From NCBI GenBank assembly GCA_963513935.1, contig OY740772.1:8884607-8948606 (forward strand): a stretch of DNA of 64,000 bases, written 5' to 3'. The notes under the pieces were generated by a model. The model had not been told where the DNA came from. It made no database searches and saw only the letters and a list, made by a program, of their open reading frames with translations. A program made the translations under genes and the position numbers. Below, one piece after another: positions 34,440-45,039 of the stretch. Within the stretch, counting starts at the first letter, position 1. The number at the start of each line of letters is the position of its first letter. This DNA is from Aphrophora alni (Eukaryota; Arthropoda; Insecta; Hemiptera; Aphrophoridae).

Positions 34440-35060
34440 TTAAAAGGCGGTTTATAGACAGACAGACACGCGAGTGAAATTTTAAGGGTCCTTATTTTTA
34501 CCTACGGACCTTAATAAAGAGAAAATAATGAATATCCATCTTTTAATGGCTATTGAATTGTTTCACATCTCTCAACAACTGCTTTTAAAACTTACACGTT
34601 ACGGATTTCTCTTGGTGTGGATAAATTAAGTTGTATTCGTCATACAAAAAATATGATTTCGCACTGTAATTAAATTTCAAATCCATTTTTTTCAGATTTT
34701 GAGGTTACCCTGTATTCATGTTAGTAGAGTGGGGCCTTATATCTGATAATTTAAATTTGGACTAGCGTCAACTTATTAATTTCTTCTTCAAATAAACATA
34801 CATATTCCTAATCAGAATAATTACTAGTTTTATTTGATACCCCACATATAATATTTTCAACATTTTTTTGTACCTTGACCAAAACGGTCATTTTTTTGTT
34901 ACCTCTATATTTCTATATGTGGGACAATACAATGAATATAAATGCAAAGTTTGAAATTTATCGTTATGTCTGTGTAAACTGGTTACGACCTATAGACAGA
35001 CAGATAGACACACGTGTGTATAAGGGTCCTTGGTTTTACCTACTGACTCTAAAAAATTAA
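34440..35060 (+). repeat. Further copy of the 550-bp repeat family
   Basis: It shares TAATAAAGAGAAAATAATGAA, GTTGTATTCGTCATACAAAA, CATACATATTCCTAATCAGA, GACAATACAATGAATATAAA and GACAGACAGATAGACACACG with the copies at 24.0-24.9 kb. Two GACAGACAGA microsatellite seeds are included (about 34457 and 34997). Confidence 0.75.
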
Positions 35061-36509
35061 AACAATTTCCGAGATATAAACAAAATATGATCAAGTAGAA
35101 AATTTGATTAAAATCAGTTTACACGTTTGAGATAAAAAGCATTGCACATATGACAGACATAATTCCAAACCCACCATTTTGGAATCATAGGACTTCAAAA
35201 CGGATATATCGCAAAATACTCGATATCTCTTGTTGACTCATCATATAACCTCCATATATGTTTTAGTTATTTACAAACAGTGATAACGTTATCAGTAAAT
35301 AATCTCCCTGTTTCATATATCGCGTTATTATTAAACGATCGGTGAGTAGGAAGTCTGCGAGGAACGCTTATAACGGATCTCAAGGTCGTGGATCAAGGAC
35401 AAAGCAGGTTTTTTTCTCTCCTCGATGAAGCCAACTTTTCACTTGCTGTTAACTCGCCCTCACGGAACCAATCGTCGCTGAGGAATATTTTTTTTTATAA
35501 AGACTATGGTAATGAAATCACCACTACTACTGTAATTAACAATCGCGTTCTCTGTAAGGTTCTTGTCTGACTTATCTTAGTAGTCGTATTTTAGGAGTTT
35601 GTGCTAGCGATGTTGATACTCGGATGAAATGGATATTCGAATTAATCGGTTTCAAATGATTTCAATACTCGTATTATTATTCGAAATCGAGTATCTGCGC
35701 AGAATGATTTTGCGCATCGGATTCGAACTTAGCTTTCCAGTTAGCGAATTACTAACGAATATAATATCGTCTCCTTATTCCTAGTTACGAATAATATTGT
35801 CCGAATATTTTATTCCGAAATCGAGGATTTTAATAATCGGAACTTTCTGAGGATTTTAATTCGAATTCACACTTCACTAGTTTGTACGGAGGTTTCTACT
35901 GAAAATGAAGACGTAGTTTGTGTCTTAACCGATGAGTACATCGAGAACATGTATCATGCGACATCGTGCTGCATACTGTTGCATGGATCACCCTAAAATC
36001 CTTGTAGGTTCGTCATTTTTTTAAACACCAAAAGCTTCAATTGATTTGTACCGCTTGTCAATATTTTTTTAGTGATTTTTTTCTCTTTTGAGCTTCGTCA
36101 ATCACCAAGAGATCCACTACACGTTTTTTTTGGTCAATTTTCCCGCATTTATTACTCCTAGAGTCCACTATAGTTTACATTTTTATAAACAAATATCATA
36201 TTCTAATTAAAAATAATAATTCCGTGGTGCAACAGTTCTGAAGAGACTAGGTTTCCTAGAAGGATTTTCAGTATAGTAATGTGTGGTTAGTTCATTGAAA
36301 TTCCCGTCAACGCAGTTCTAGTACTCTCTACCAGATTTCGCTACCAATTTCTCACGATCCTGGGTAAACAACGTAGATATTTAAGCCCCTATAAAGATTG
36401 AAATGAAAACATTGCAATCGTGAAACTAAACATAAACTATTAGACAAGACCAGGGGTTCCTAATCTGACCTACTCTAGAATTTGTAAAAACGTAACTTTA
36501 ATTGATTGA
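35061..36509. other. Intron 1, mostly unrecognised
   Basis: Apart from a possible transposase relic at 35385-35500, no gene or element is recognised. Many TTCGAA/ATTCGAAT strings occur between 35640 and 35870, giving a locally palindrome-rich stretch. Confidence 0.4.
35385..35500 (+). pseudogene. Weak mariner-like transposase relic
   Basis: A plus-strand frame contains FFSLLDEANFSLAVNSPSRNQ. This resembles the segment around the second catalytic Asp of mariner-like transposases (pattern hydrophobic-F-x-D-E-x-x-F-x-L, then V-N-x-x-x-x-Q/N). Only about 30 residues match and no flanking domain is visible, so the call is uncertain. Confidence 0.3.
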
Positions 36510-36848
36510 CAATAATAATTTGAATTTGCCCCTAACCACAATCACTGGAACTTAATAAAACACAATTATCTGATTGATTGTTCTTTATTAATTATATCCA
36601 CTTAATGCCCTGATGTACATTTCGATAACATGGTTATCATCATCGGAGGGTCTTGCTTATAAACTAAATCTAACCTTACATATCTATTACTAAAATAAAA
36701 TTAAACCTAAAACTATGATAACCTGAGTGTAGGCTAAAATCCCTCCCACTCCACATATCAGTTGACCAGTAAGGGCTTGGGCTGGCCCTTTGTCAAGTTA
36801 TTTTAAGTTCCAGTGATTGTGGTTAGGGGCAAATTCGAATTATTATTG
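36510..36848 (-). mobile_element. 339-bp element with 44-bp terminal inverted repeats
   Basis: The ends 36510-36553 and 36805-36848 are inverted copies with about one mismatch (CAATAATAATTTGAATTTGC at the left; the partner ends AATTCGAATTATTATTG). The interior on the minus strand carries the hammerhead-like block also seen at 22.9 kb, then TTATAAACTAAATCTAA. No flanking duplication is obvious. No protein is encoded. It may be two head-to-head partial copies rather than a classic TIR transposon. Confidence 0.75.
36608..36650 (-). ncRNA. Hammerhead-ribozyme-like motif, second copy
   Basis: It has the same sequence on the minus strand as 22927-22969: CCCT stem, CCGATGA, hairpin GATAAC/GTTATC, GAAA, TGTACATC, AGGG. 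That the motif is preserved in two separate element copies, with flanks that differ further out, argues it was part of the mobile unit. The C for U core change is shared by both copies. Confidence 0.35.
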
Positions 36849-37059
36849 TGAATTTCACCACAGTGCTCAACAAGATTGTATTGTATTTTAATTGATTGGT
36901 TTTACAGAATTTCGCAATTTTTTGTAAATTTTTATCTCCCTTATATCTCCGATAAAGCATATGAATTTAAGTTAGGTTAGTTTAGGTTACACACAAAATA
37001 TCGACATTTGAGGTTATAGAAGTGGGTTATACCCCCCCCCCCTCTAGAAACTTCTGCCT

Positions 37060-37960
37060 GAAAGACTTTTTGTATACTTCTTAAACACCTAACTAGCTTT
37101 GTTTATTCCCTTGGTTTGAGTCAGGATTTTCCTAGCTAGGTTGATTGTCTCTTCAAAGGTTGCATCTGAGCCGAAGATCAGTTGTCTTCTACGTCCTAAT
37201 GCTTCGCATTTTCGAAGTATATGTTCTGCAGTTTCTAGGTGCTGATTACATAGTCTGCATTTCAAGTTTCATTGGAATATTCCAATAGTTGACCATGGTG
37301 CTTCTTGAAAGCGCCATGGTCTGACAGAAGCTTAAGATTTTCCTCAGATTTCGCTTACTTTGTAAAGTGACGAATTTAGAGAGTTTCAAGTCTCGTTGGA
37401 ACAGTAATCCGTATAGTTTTCCCTGTAGTATTTGTCCTTCGTTCCTCAATTTCTGAGTTTAGCCATTGCTTTAGACCTAACTATTATTTCGGCTTTATTT
37501 ATTCCTCATACAGGTTCTGGTCCTATAAAGGATCTCTTGGACCCATATTTTCGCCAGTTTGTCTGCCTTTTCTTTACCTTCTTATCCTCTGTGACCTGGT
37601 ATCCAGCTGAGTTTTACCTGGTTTTGAGTCGATAGCTTAGTTAAGGTTCGGTGACAATCTCACACTAGTGATGAATAGTGTTAAAGTGAGCTTACAGACT
37701 TTATGGCAATCTGACTGTCCGACCTGATAATGATATAATAATTGGCATATACTTTAGCTAGGCACAGCCGTGTGCATTCCAGTATTGCCATGACTTCTGC
37801 TTGGAATACACTTGCGTATTTTCACAAAGCTATATTTATATTTTACTTGGTTGTTTTACCGAAGTTAGTACGATATCCGTCAGTATAGTATTCTGTATTG
37901 GAGACCAGTCTCTGTCAATATCCTTTCTCTCTCTATTAATAGTTATATTTTTAATTAATT
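37060..37960 (-). mobile_element. LINE 3' region: RNase H and zinc motif, multiply broken
   Basis: Read on the minus strand across frameshifts, the parts come in the proper order. YTDGYRTN is the start of RNase H (near 37890). Then come SVFQAEVMAI, SDSQIAIKS, and KLSWIPGHRG with EGKEKAD (near 37610). GSKRSFIGPEP is visible in a shifted frame (near 37530). CRLCNQ, ETAEHIL and KCEALGRRRQ form the C-terminal zinc motif (near 37200). This is the same I/Jockey-group type as at 4.2-5.2 kb. Stops and indels show it is dead. It lies antisense in intron 1. Confidence 0.8.
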
Positions 37961-38349
37961 TACTTTTATAAATGAATTAGTTTGATTACATTAATCTTTG
38001 CAATTTATACTTCCCGAAGCAATTTTATAGTTTCTATGTACATTCCCTGCAGAAGGAATAATATTTGTTTACCCAAGGGTTTGCTTGTCAATACAAACCG
38101 CCCGTGGCTTGTGGCCTTGTATGCTATACGGAGAAAGTTGTCTTTGCAGGTTAAATTTATAAAACACAAAGCACAGTTTCAAGTACATGCTGAGTGAATT
38201 CCATGCACCAGACAATACAAGAAATATGGAATGTTCTGTGTTTAGAATTATTTATAATAAACTGTGTAAAAGCGTTGTATTGACTTTCGCACACACTCAT
38301 CCACTTAACCAAATTCTAATCATTAAAAATATTCGTCGAAACGATTATC
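37961..38349. other. Intron 1, nothing recognised
   Basis: A 71-codon frame at 37982-38197 has no recognisable domain and starts at a TTG. It is not called. Confidence 0.4.
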
Positions 38350-39195
38350 TCTAAAAATGTCTTTAATACCATTTGTATATTAGTAAAACAAAATTTTATC
38401 TCTCAAAATGCCTCTAATGCAAATTTTATATTAGTAAGAAAAAAACCTTCGTACTAAAAATGTCTAATACAATTTGTATATTAGTAAGAAAAACAACTTT
38501 ATTACTATAAATTCTGTAATGCAATTTTTTATATTAGTAAGAAGAAAAACTGTATTACTAAAAAGTCTCTAAAACAAATTGTATCCTAATTATATAGAAA
38601 AATCTTTATTAGAAAAAATGTTTCTAATACTATTTGTATATTATTAACAAAAAAAGAAAAGATTTCTAAAAATGTCTCTAATGCAATTTGTAAATTAGTA
38701 AAATACTCTATAACGTAAATGTCTCTAATACAATTTATATATTAATAAGAAAAAAAACTATTACTAAAAATTTCTCTTAATACAATTTGTAAGCAAATAA
38801 CTTTATTACTAACATTGCGTCTAATACCATTTGTAAATTAGTAAGGGAAACTTTATTACTAAAATTGTTTCTAATACAATTTATACATTAATAAGAAAAA
38901 ATCTATTACTAAAAATTTCTCTTAATACAATTTGTATATTTGTAAGAAAATAATTTGATTACTAAAACTGCCTCTAAAACAATTTGTAAATTAGTAAGAA
39001 AACTTTATTGCTCTAATTGTCTCTAATACCAGTTGTATATTAATAAGAAAAAACTTTATTACTAAAAATGTGTATAAATCAATTTGTATATTAGTAAGAA
39101 AAAATTGATCAAAAAAATGTCTCTAATAAAATTTGTATATTAGTAAGAAAAACTTTAATACTAAAAATGTTACTAATGAAATTTGTATATCGCGG
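38350..39195. repeat. AT-rich minisatellite, unit about 50 bp, about 17 copies
   Basis: The consensus runs TGTCTCTAATACAATTTGTA, then TATTAGTAAGAAAAAACTTT, then ATTACTAAAAA. Units start at roughly 50-base intervals from 38358 to 39170. Copies are diverged by substitutions and small indels, so the array is old. Confidence 0.9.
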
Positions 39196-40954
39196 TTTTT
39201 TATTAACGGCGGAAAATGATAATTTAAGTTTTTTTGTCAAGTATTCTTGAACCGTAAATATTCTTTTGATTGCAATTTTGTCACTCATGAAGTCAATAAT
39301 TTGCACATTTTTTATGTTGTGAAATGAGGACCCATTTGAAAGTTTCTTAGGATTTGCTTTGTTTAAGATCTCCGGATCCTTTTATGCTGCTTTCTTAGTT
39401 CTCCCTTAACGATTTTTATTTTATGTACGTACCTTTAATATTTACTTTATTAAGAAAGAGAAATTACTAAGGATTACCTTAACTATTTAACTTGTTATCC
39501 TTCCTTAGCGTTAAGGTTAGTCAAGACAAACTTAAATTTCCCTTAACCATATTGTTCAATGCTGAACAGTGTCCAGTTTGTTATTAAATAATATTGTAAA
39601 TATGATGAAAGATCAAGACGATTTTATAGAATTCTTTATGTAAATGAGGTGTCACCACTAGTAACGAGAAGATGCTTGAGGGATACTGAATAGACAATTG
39701 ACTTTTACGATGAAGATCAAATGTGTAAAAAGTTAAAGGTTAATAAATGTGCATTACCTTTATTTTTCCTTTATTGTATGCTCCCGATAATTTCAATAAA
39801 ACGTCGGAATTAAAATAAACAGATGGTTTAAAATTCCATGTTATAAATGTAGCAGAAAATAGAGACATTGTAGACAATATTAAACAATATTACGCTGTAA
39901 AAACGAAATTACAACAGTCTTGTTGTGTGTTAAACAATTACAACAAAATGCATAATTGTTGTTCGAACTACACGTCGTTGTTTTCTTCAACTAAACGAAA
40001 TATTTCAGAATATCGGAAAGATACCAGCAACAGCTATAAAGTGGATAATGGCTTAATTTCTTGACACTTATCTTTAAAACATGTTATCTAGTTTGCGTAA
40101 ATGAGGCAAAGTATTGTATTGTATTTATAGACGATGCTATTTAAATGAGGATATTGTTGTAAAATAAGTATGTTTTGTAAAACTGCTTGGAATTATAGTC
40201 ACAAGTTGATTAACGAGTTTAATCGTACATTAATTGAAGAAGTGCATTTGTGTCTAAGAAATAGATTTGTTTATTTTCTTTACGTAAGGACTTTGTTTAT
40301 TGACTGCTTTGCAATTTAGAAACAAGTATAACTCTGAAGTAATTAAATATATAAATACGAAATAATTGTACTAGTGTCAGACACCATCGAATATATCTCG
40401 AATCGAAACCATAATCTCCAGTTGTTTCCAGGAAGTATTTCACCCATCAATATCAAGTTAATATATAATATTAAATTCGGTTAAACGAACGCTGACCTAA
40501 TCAATGTGTTTTTGAAAGCGTATAACCACATTCTGTGCAATCAGGAGTAAACGTTGGCATAAGCCACACAAGTGATTGCGAAATCGTTACAAAAACATTA
40601 ATTAAGTATGAACCAGTTAGGCGGCCTAAAGCGAAACTGAATAATTTTAAGTGGCACAACAAATTGACTGGAGGTGGTGGAGTGTTTATTTTAATCGTGT
40701 GTTTAAAATTATGAGTTTTTGTCACGGTTTGTTATTGAGAGAGTTCTGTTTACACGTTTAGAATTTAGTCCAGTCAGCTTGGGTGTTTTGTTAAAGAAGT
40801 TCTTTAATAACAGTTTCATGATCTATCTTTTGTTTCTTTTACTTATAACTCTCAAACGGAATTTTTGGGAGATGGAGACCAATGCGTTTTGTTTGTGTCT
40901 TCAGAGGCTAAATTTTAATAAAATTTGATCTAAAATATCCAACTAGATGACAAC
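39196..40954. other. Intron 1, nothing recognised
   Basis: No element or gene is identified. Open frames at 40501-40725 and 40719-40928 have no recognisable features. Confidence 0.45.
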
Positions 40955-42235
40955 AACTTGACTATAGACAGATAGACGACAAAAAGTCAGTCGATAGACT
41001 GACAGACAGTCAGACAGATATATGACAGACAAAGGATAGACAGACTGGTAACAGTGAGACAGATAACCGACTGAAAAACAGACAGAGAGAGGATAGACAG
41101 ATAGTCGAGACTGAAAGAGGATAAAAAGATAGACGACAGGTAGACAGTAGACAGACAGAGAGACTGACATACAGACGACAGACAGATGATAAACAGATAG
41201 ACGGAAGGCAGAAAGAGGATAAACAGATAGACGACATACAGAGAGAGGATAGACAGATAGACGACAGACAGAAAGAGGATAAACATATAGATGACAGACA
41301 GAGAGAGGATAGGCAGATAGACGACAGACAGAAAGAGGATAAACAGATAGACGACATACAGAGAGAGGATAGACAGATAGACGACAGACAGAAAGAGGAT
41401 AAACATATAGATGACAGACAGAGAGAGGATAGGCAGATAGACGACAGACAGAAAGAGGATAAACAGATAGACGACATACAGAGAGAGGATAGACAGATAG
41501 ACGACAGACAGAAAGAGGATAAACATATAGATGACAGACAGAGAGAGGATAGGCAGATAGACGACAGACAGAAAGAGGATAAACAGATAGACGACATACA
41601 GAGAGAGGATAGACAGATAGACGACAGACAGAAAGAGGATAAACATATAGATGACAGACAGAGAGAGGATAGGCAGATAGACGACAGACAGAAAGAGGAT
41701 AAACAGATAGACGACATACAGAGAGAGGATAGACAGATAGACGACAGACAGAAAGAGGATAAACATATAGATGACAGACAGAGAGAGGATAGGCAGATAG
41801 ACGACAGACAGAAAGAGGATAAACATATAGATGACAGACAGAGAGAGGATAGGCAGATAGACGACAGACAGAGAGAGGATAGACTGATAGACGACAGACA
41901 GAAAGAGGATAAACAGGTAGATGACAGGAAGAGAGAGGATAGACAGATAGACGACAGATCGAAAGAGGATAAACAGATAGACGATAGGCAGAAAGAGGAT
42001 AAACAGATAGACGACAGACAGAGAGAGGATAGAAGATAGACGACACATCGAAGAGGATAAACATATAGACGACTGACAGAGGATAAACAGATAGACGACA
42101 GACAGAAAGAGGATAAACATATAGACGACAGACAGAAAGAGGATAAACATATAGAAGACAGACAGAGGATAAACCGATAGACTACAGACAGATAAACAGA
42201 CAGACGACATACAGAGAAATAAACACATGACGGAC
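40955..42235. repeat. 30-bp satellite with a 120-bp higher-order unit
   Basis: The monomer is about ARACAKATAGAYGACAKACA plus GARAGAGGAT. Four monomer variants alternate to give a 120-bp unit repeated five times without a mismatch at 41221-41820. The edges decay on both sides. Because 30 is divisible by three, the three minus-strand frames stay open for 235 to 413 codons and read as Ser/Leu/Cys/Tyr-rich repeats. They have no gene features and are not called. Confidence 0.95.
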
Positions 42236-42239
42236 AGTC

Positions 42240-43100
42240 ATAATTTCAAAAATTACCTTTTTAAACTTAGGGGTGTTTTTACAAACGGATAATAATGAAT
42301 ATGAAAAAAAAAACTGGAGTTTTGTTCCATGATATAACTATCTCTAGAAAACGTACACTAAAGTATGCGTGAGAAAGAATATTTTGTACATTTTTATCAT
42401 TAATTTTACTACCGAAGTAGGGAGGTGGAAAATTACATTTCATTCAAGTTTTCTCATGTTTACAGCCTGATTTGTTTCTTAGTTATTATACTAATTTGTT
42501 TAACTAATAATTTTGTATATTTCTTACACTTTTTTAAAAGCAATGATGAACGAGAATTTTTTCGTTTTTAATCTAACAAAACATCGCTAAGGCGCCGTAA
42601 TTTGCGACATAACGTCGCGGTCGTGTAAGTTGCCTATATCGTCAGGCGCTAATGGAACTGTACGTAAAGCATCACACTCTATAGTGTACTCTTCACAAAC
42701 TTTATGTTTTTATGCATAGATCGATAGTTACATATCTTTATTATTATAGTTAAGTTAGGACCATCAAATCCTCCCTAACACTTAACCTCATATACAATAT
42801 TGATATAAGAGTGTCCTGAAAAAGGTGAACTGGCTATTCATTTTCGAAACGAACAAAAAATGTTAAATAATATAATGTTTAACTTGAAAAACTATCGAGT
42901 TCAAAAAATCGTTTTTGGAAATATTATCTTAGGGTATCAAATAAAGCTACAAGTTATTCTGGTCTTCTTCATGATAAAGTTATTCTACAACTTCTTCATG
43001 ATAAACTATGAGAAATTTATAAACATCTGGTTTTATATTACGAAATTGGTATTATGGGAAGAAACTAAACCAATCAAATAATATCAGCTGTTATTGCAAT
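42240..43100. other. Intron 1, foldback-family trace
   Basis: GAGTGTCCTGAAAAAGGTGAAC with TGGCTATTCATTTTCG at about 42811-42848 is an inverted match to the right end of the element at 33.3-33.7 kb. The stretch at 42580-42700 is richer in CpG (GGCGCCGTAA, AACGTCGCGGTCGTG). No gene is seen. Confidence 0.4.
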
Positions 43101-43102
43101 GA

Positions 43103-43110
43103 TATAAATA
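43103..43110 (+). promoter_or_regulatory. TATA-like box of the nested ORF
   Basis: TATAAATA lies about 180 bases upstream of the nested ATG. It would place transcription start near 43130-43140. In such AT-rich DNA this match can arise by chance. Confidence 0.3.
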
Positions 43111-43160
43111 AAAATAATATTAAAGCAATCTAAACAAAAGTGTAAATATTTGTTAAAGAA

Positions 43161-43259
43161 ATGTTGTTATTTGTTGTGATTATTTGTTTTCTACAAAAGT
43201 TGGTATTTATCAGTTCGTATTGCTGGCTTATACAATGTTTAAAAATGAGGTTTTTTTAA
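43161..43259 (+). other. Short upstream frame before the nested ORF, same phase
   Basis: This 32-codon frame starts ATGTTGTTATTTGTTGTG and encodes a hydrophobic N-terminus (MLLFVVIICFLQK). It stops at TAA within a T7 run at 43251-43259. It is in the same phase as the 43290 frame, so only that stop separates them. Its last codons (ATGAGGTTTTTTT) resemble the nested start (ATGAAGTTTTTT) 45 bases later, suggesting a local duplication of the start region. Confidence 0.35.
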
Positions 43260-43289
43260 AGTTTGTTAATAGACTTTGCAATATTTTCC

Positions 43290-43541
43290 ATGAAGTTTTT
43301 TAAGTTCATTGAATTGTTTCCCATTGTACTTTTAATAGTAACAATGCCTCCAATTAGAGGGAACAGAAACTTATACCGAATTGTTTATCACTACAACTAC
43401 AGGAGAATTATGGGTGGACTTAACAATGAGGAAACGAACATTGATTCGTATAAACGAGCACTAAGGATGCCAGCTGAAGTTATACCATTTACAAATGGAC
43501 CAATGAATGACCGCTTTAAATCAATTTACAACAGTGTTTAA
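43290..43541 (+). CDS. Candidate nested small secreted-peptide gene, 83 residues
   Basis: An intronless frame within intron 1, same strand as the host gene, stops 138 bases before exon 2. The N-terminus MKFFKFIELFPIVLLIVT resembles a signal peptide, with possible cleavage near residues 18-24. The rest is rich in Arg, Asn and Tyr, with dibasic pairs RR (near YNYRRIMGG) and KR (DSYKRALRMP). It ends FKSIYNSV and has no cysteine. A TATA-like box lies upstream and AATAAA lies 54 bases after the stop. I do not recognise the family. A peptide-hormone precursor, another small secreted protein, an alternative terminal exon or a chance frame are all possible. It is not in frame with host exon 1. Confidence 0.5.
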   Translation: MKFFKFIELFPIVLLIVTMPPIRGNRNLYRIVYHYNYRRIMGGLNNEETNIDSYKRALRMPAEVIPFTNGPMNDRFKSIYNSV

Positions 43542-43594
43542 TTAAAAATATTTAAATACAACAAAATATTACACTCTTTCAAACAACCTTGGAA

Positions 43595-43600
43595 AATAAA
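43595..43600 (+). terminator. Poly(A) signal after the nested ORF
   Basis: AATAAA lies 54 bases after the nested stop and 80 bases before exon 2. If used in the host transcript it would end it early, so it would have to be weak or used only by the nested unit. Confidence 0.4.
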
Positions 43601-43679
43601 ATGTATAACGAATAGATGTGTGATGTATAATAAACTTAAAGGAGACTGACGTTGATTTAATATTTAATTCTTGTTTCAG

Positions 43680-43866
43680 GTTCCTCGTTGGCTTGGCAGT
43701 AATAATATCCTACGTCCAGGGTGCTGATGAGTACGAGGACTATGTAGATGAAGAACCAGCTGCACCAGCACCACCACCTCCCCCCAAGTCACCCCTCAGG
43801 AGTCTTGCAGCATCAAGGCAAGCACGAGGTCCAATCATAGGAAGACCTAACCCTAAAACACAACAG
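43680..43866 (+). CDS. Coding exon 2: end of signal peptide, acidic and poly-Pro region
   Basis: The acceptor is TTAATTCTTGTTTCAG, ending at 43679. The donor is CAACAG followed by GTACTC at 43867, ending in phase 0. The exon encodes residues 7-69: the hydrophobic core and cleavage region of the signal peptide, the acidic stretch ADEYEDYVDEE, a run of five prolines, and a basic block ending NPKTQQ. The frame stays open 21 bases into the intron and then stops. GC content is clearly above the surrounding intron, as expected of a true exon. Confidence 0.88.
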
Positions 43867-45039
43867 GTACTCAAGAAAAATAATTAGTACTAAATCGATA
43901 TATTTTAAAATCTACACTAATATCCGAGTTTGTGTGTTTGTAAGAGATTATCTCTGAAACTAGTAAACTGATTTTGAAAACTCTTTCAACATATATCTTG
44001 GATGGGTATAGACTGTATATTTAAAACGGTATCAAAATATAGTGATTGACTTTAACCGTTTAAAAATGAGCACAGTAATTTTCTTCTCTCTCATGTTGTA
44101 TTACAAGTTAAATATTCTAATTGAGTGGTAATAATTTTTATTTATTTGGTTAATATTGTTGTTTATTATTTTAATATTAGCCTTGTTTGTATTTTATGTG
44201 TTTTAAGTTACAAATGGATGAATTTGGAGGCGAAATAGGTCAACATTTTATCTGAATTAAAGGAGACAATTTTGCTGCTCGTTGAGGGGGGGGGGGTGGT
44301 TTTTCTTTGGTTGTTAGAAACATTTCAAAGTTATAATTGTTGTTCCTATTCGAAGGCGAGAGTAATTTGAATTAATAATTTAAATTATATGACTACTATG
44401 AAAAATTAACTATGTAGAGCTTAGTTAATTAATAAATTAAAGAGAAAAACAAACAGATATGATTTTGGTTGATAAATTCATTGATTTGTAACATCAAAGT
44501 ATACACGTGGCTATTTTAAAAGAATTAGCTATAAGGATAAAAATTATTGATGAATTTTATTGAAACTTTAGGAAAAGATGCTTGTTATAATGATTAAAAG
44601 TTCGGTTGCAAGAAATAGAATTTTACGTTCTTGCAATTGATTTTCTTAATACAGTCTCATGGGGCGTCACATTGTTGTGTTGTTATTATTCCTCTGGTAG
44701 TAGGTAAAGTGAGTGATTGTGGCGTTAATGCATTTTATTTATTTTATCTTGCTGTCAATACAGTATCAGGGGTGGCAGGCGGGCTCTGGTGGGCTTAGGC
44801 GCAAATAAGTGTCAATACAGTATTCAATTTACAAGACAAGGGTACAGTTCGAGAAATAATGTTTTTTTTGTAGTTTTTAGAAAGCAAGAAAAAAGTTTGT
44901 GGTAAAATATTTATTCAAGATTTTAGTAGTAAAAAAAAAAAATATACAAAATATTGTCTAAAATAATTTTAAAAAAATGTAATACAGTATACCAAAAACA
45001 CAGAACAGAACCCATGGGGTTCGGTGCAACGTTAGATTC
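43867..45039 (+). other. Intron 2, first part
   Basis: The block 43910-44045 (CTACACTAATATCCGAGTTTG, GAGATTATCTCTGAAACTAG, AACTGATTTTGAAA) is a decayed copy of a repeat phrase widespread in insect genomes, in which a CTCTGGAACTA block precedes a GATTTTGAAAA block. A run of 11 G lies at 44286-44296. No gene otherwise. Confidence 0.45.

Noticed and set aside
40943..42228. Three long minus-strand frames (373, 413 and 235 codons) rich in Ser, Leu, Cys and Tyr
   Set aside because: They are translations of a 30-bp satellite in all three frames. They have no promoter, splice or domain signal, and the unit length being a multiple of three explains the open frames.
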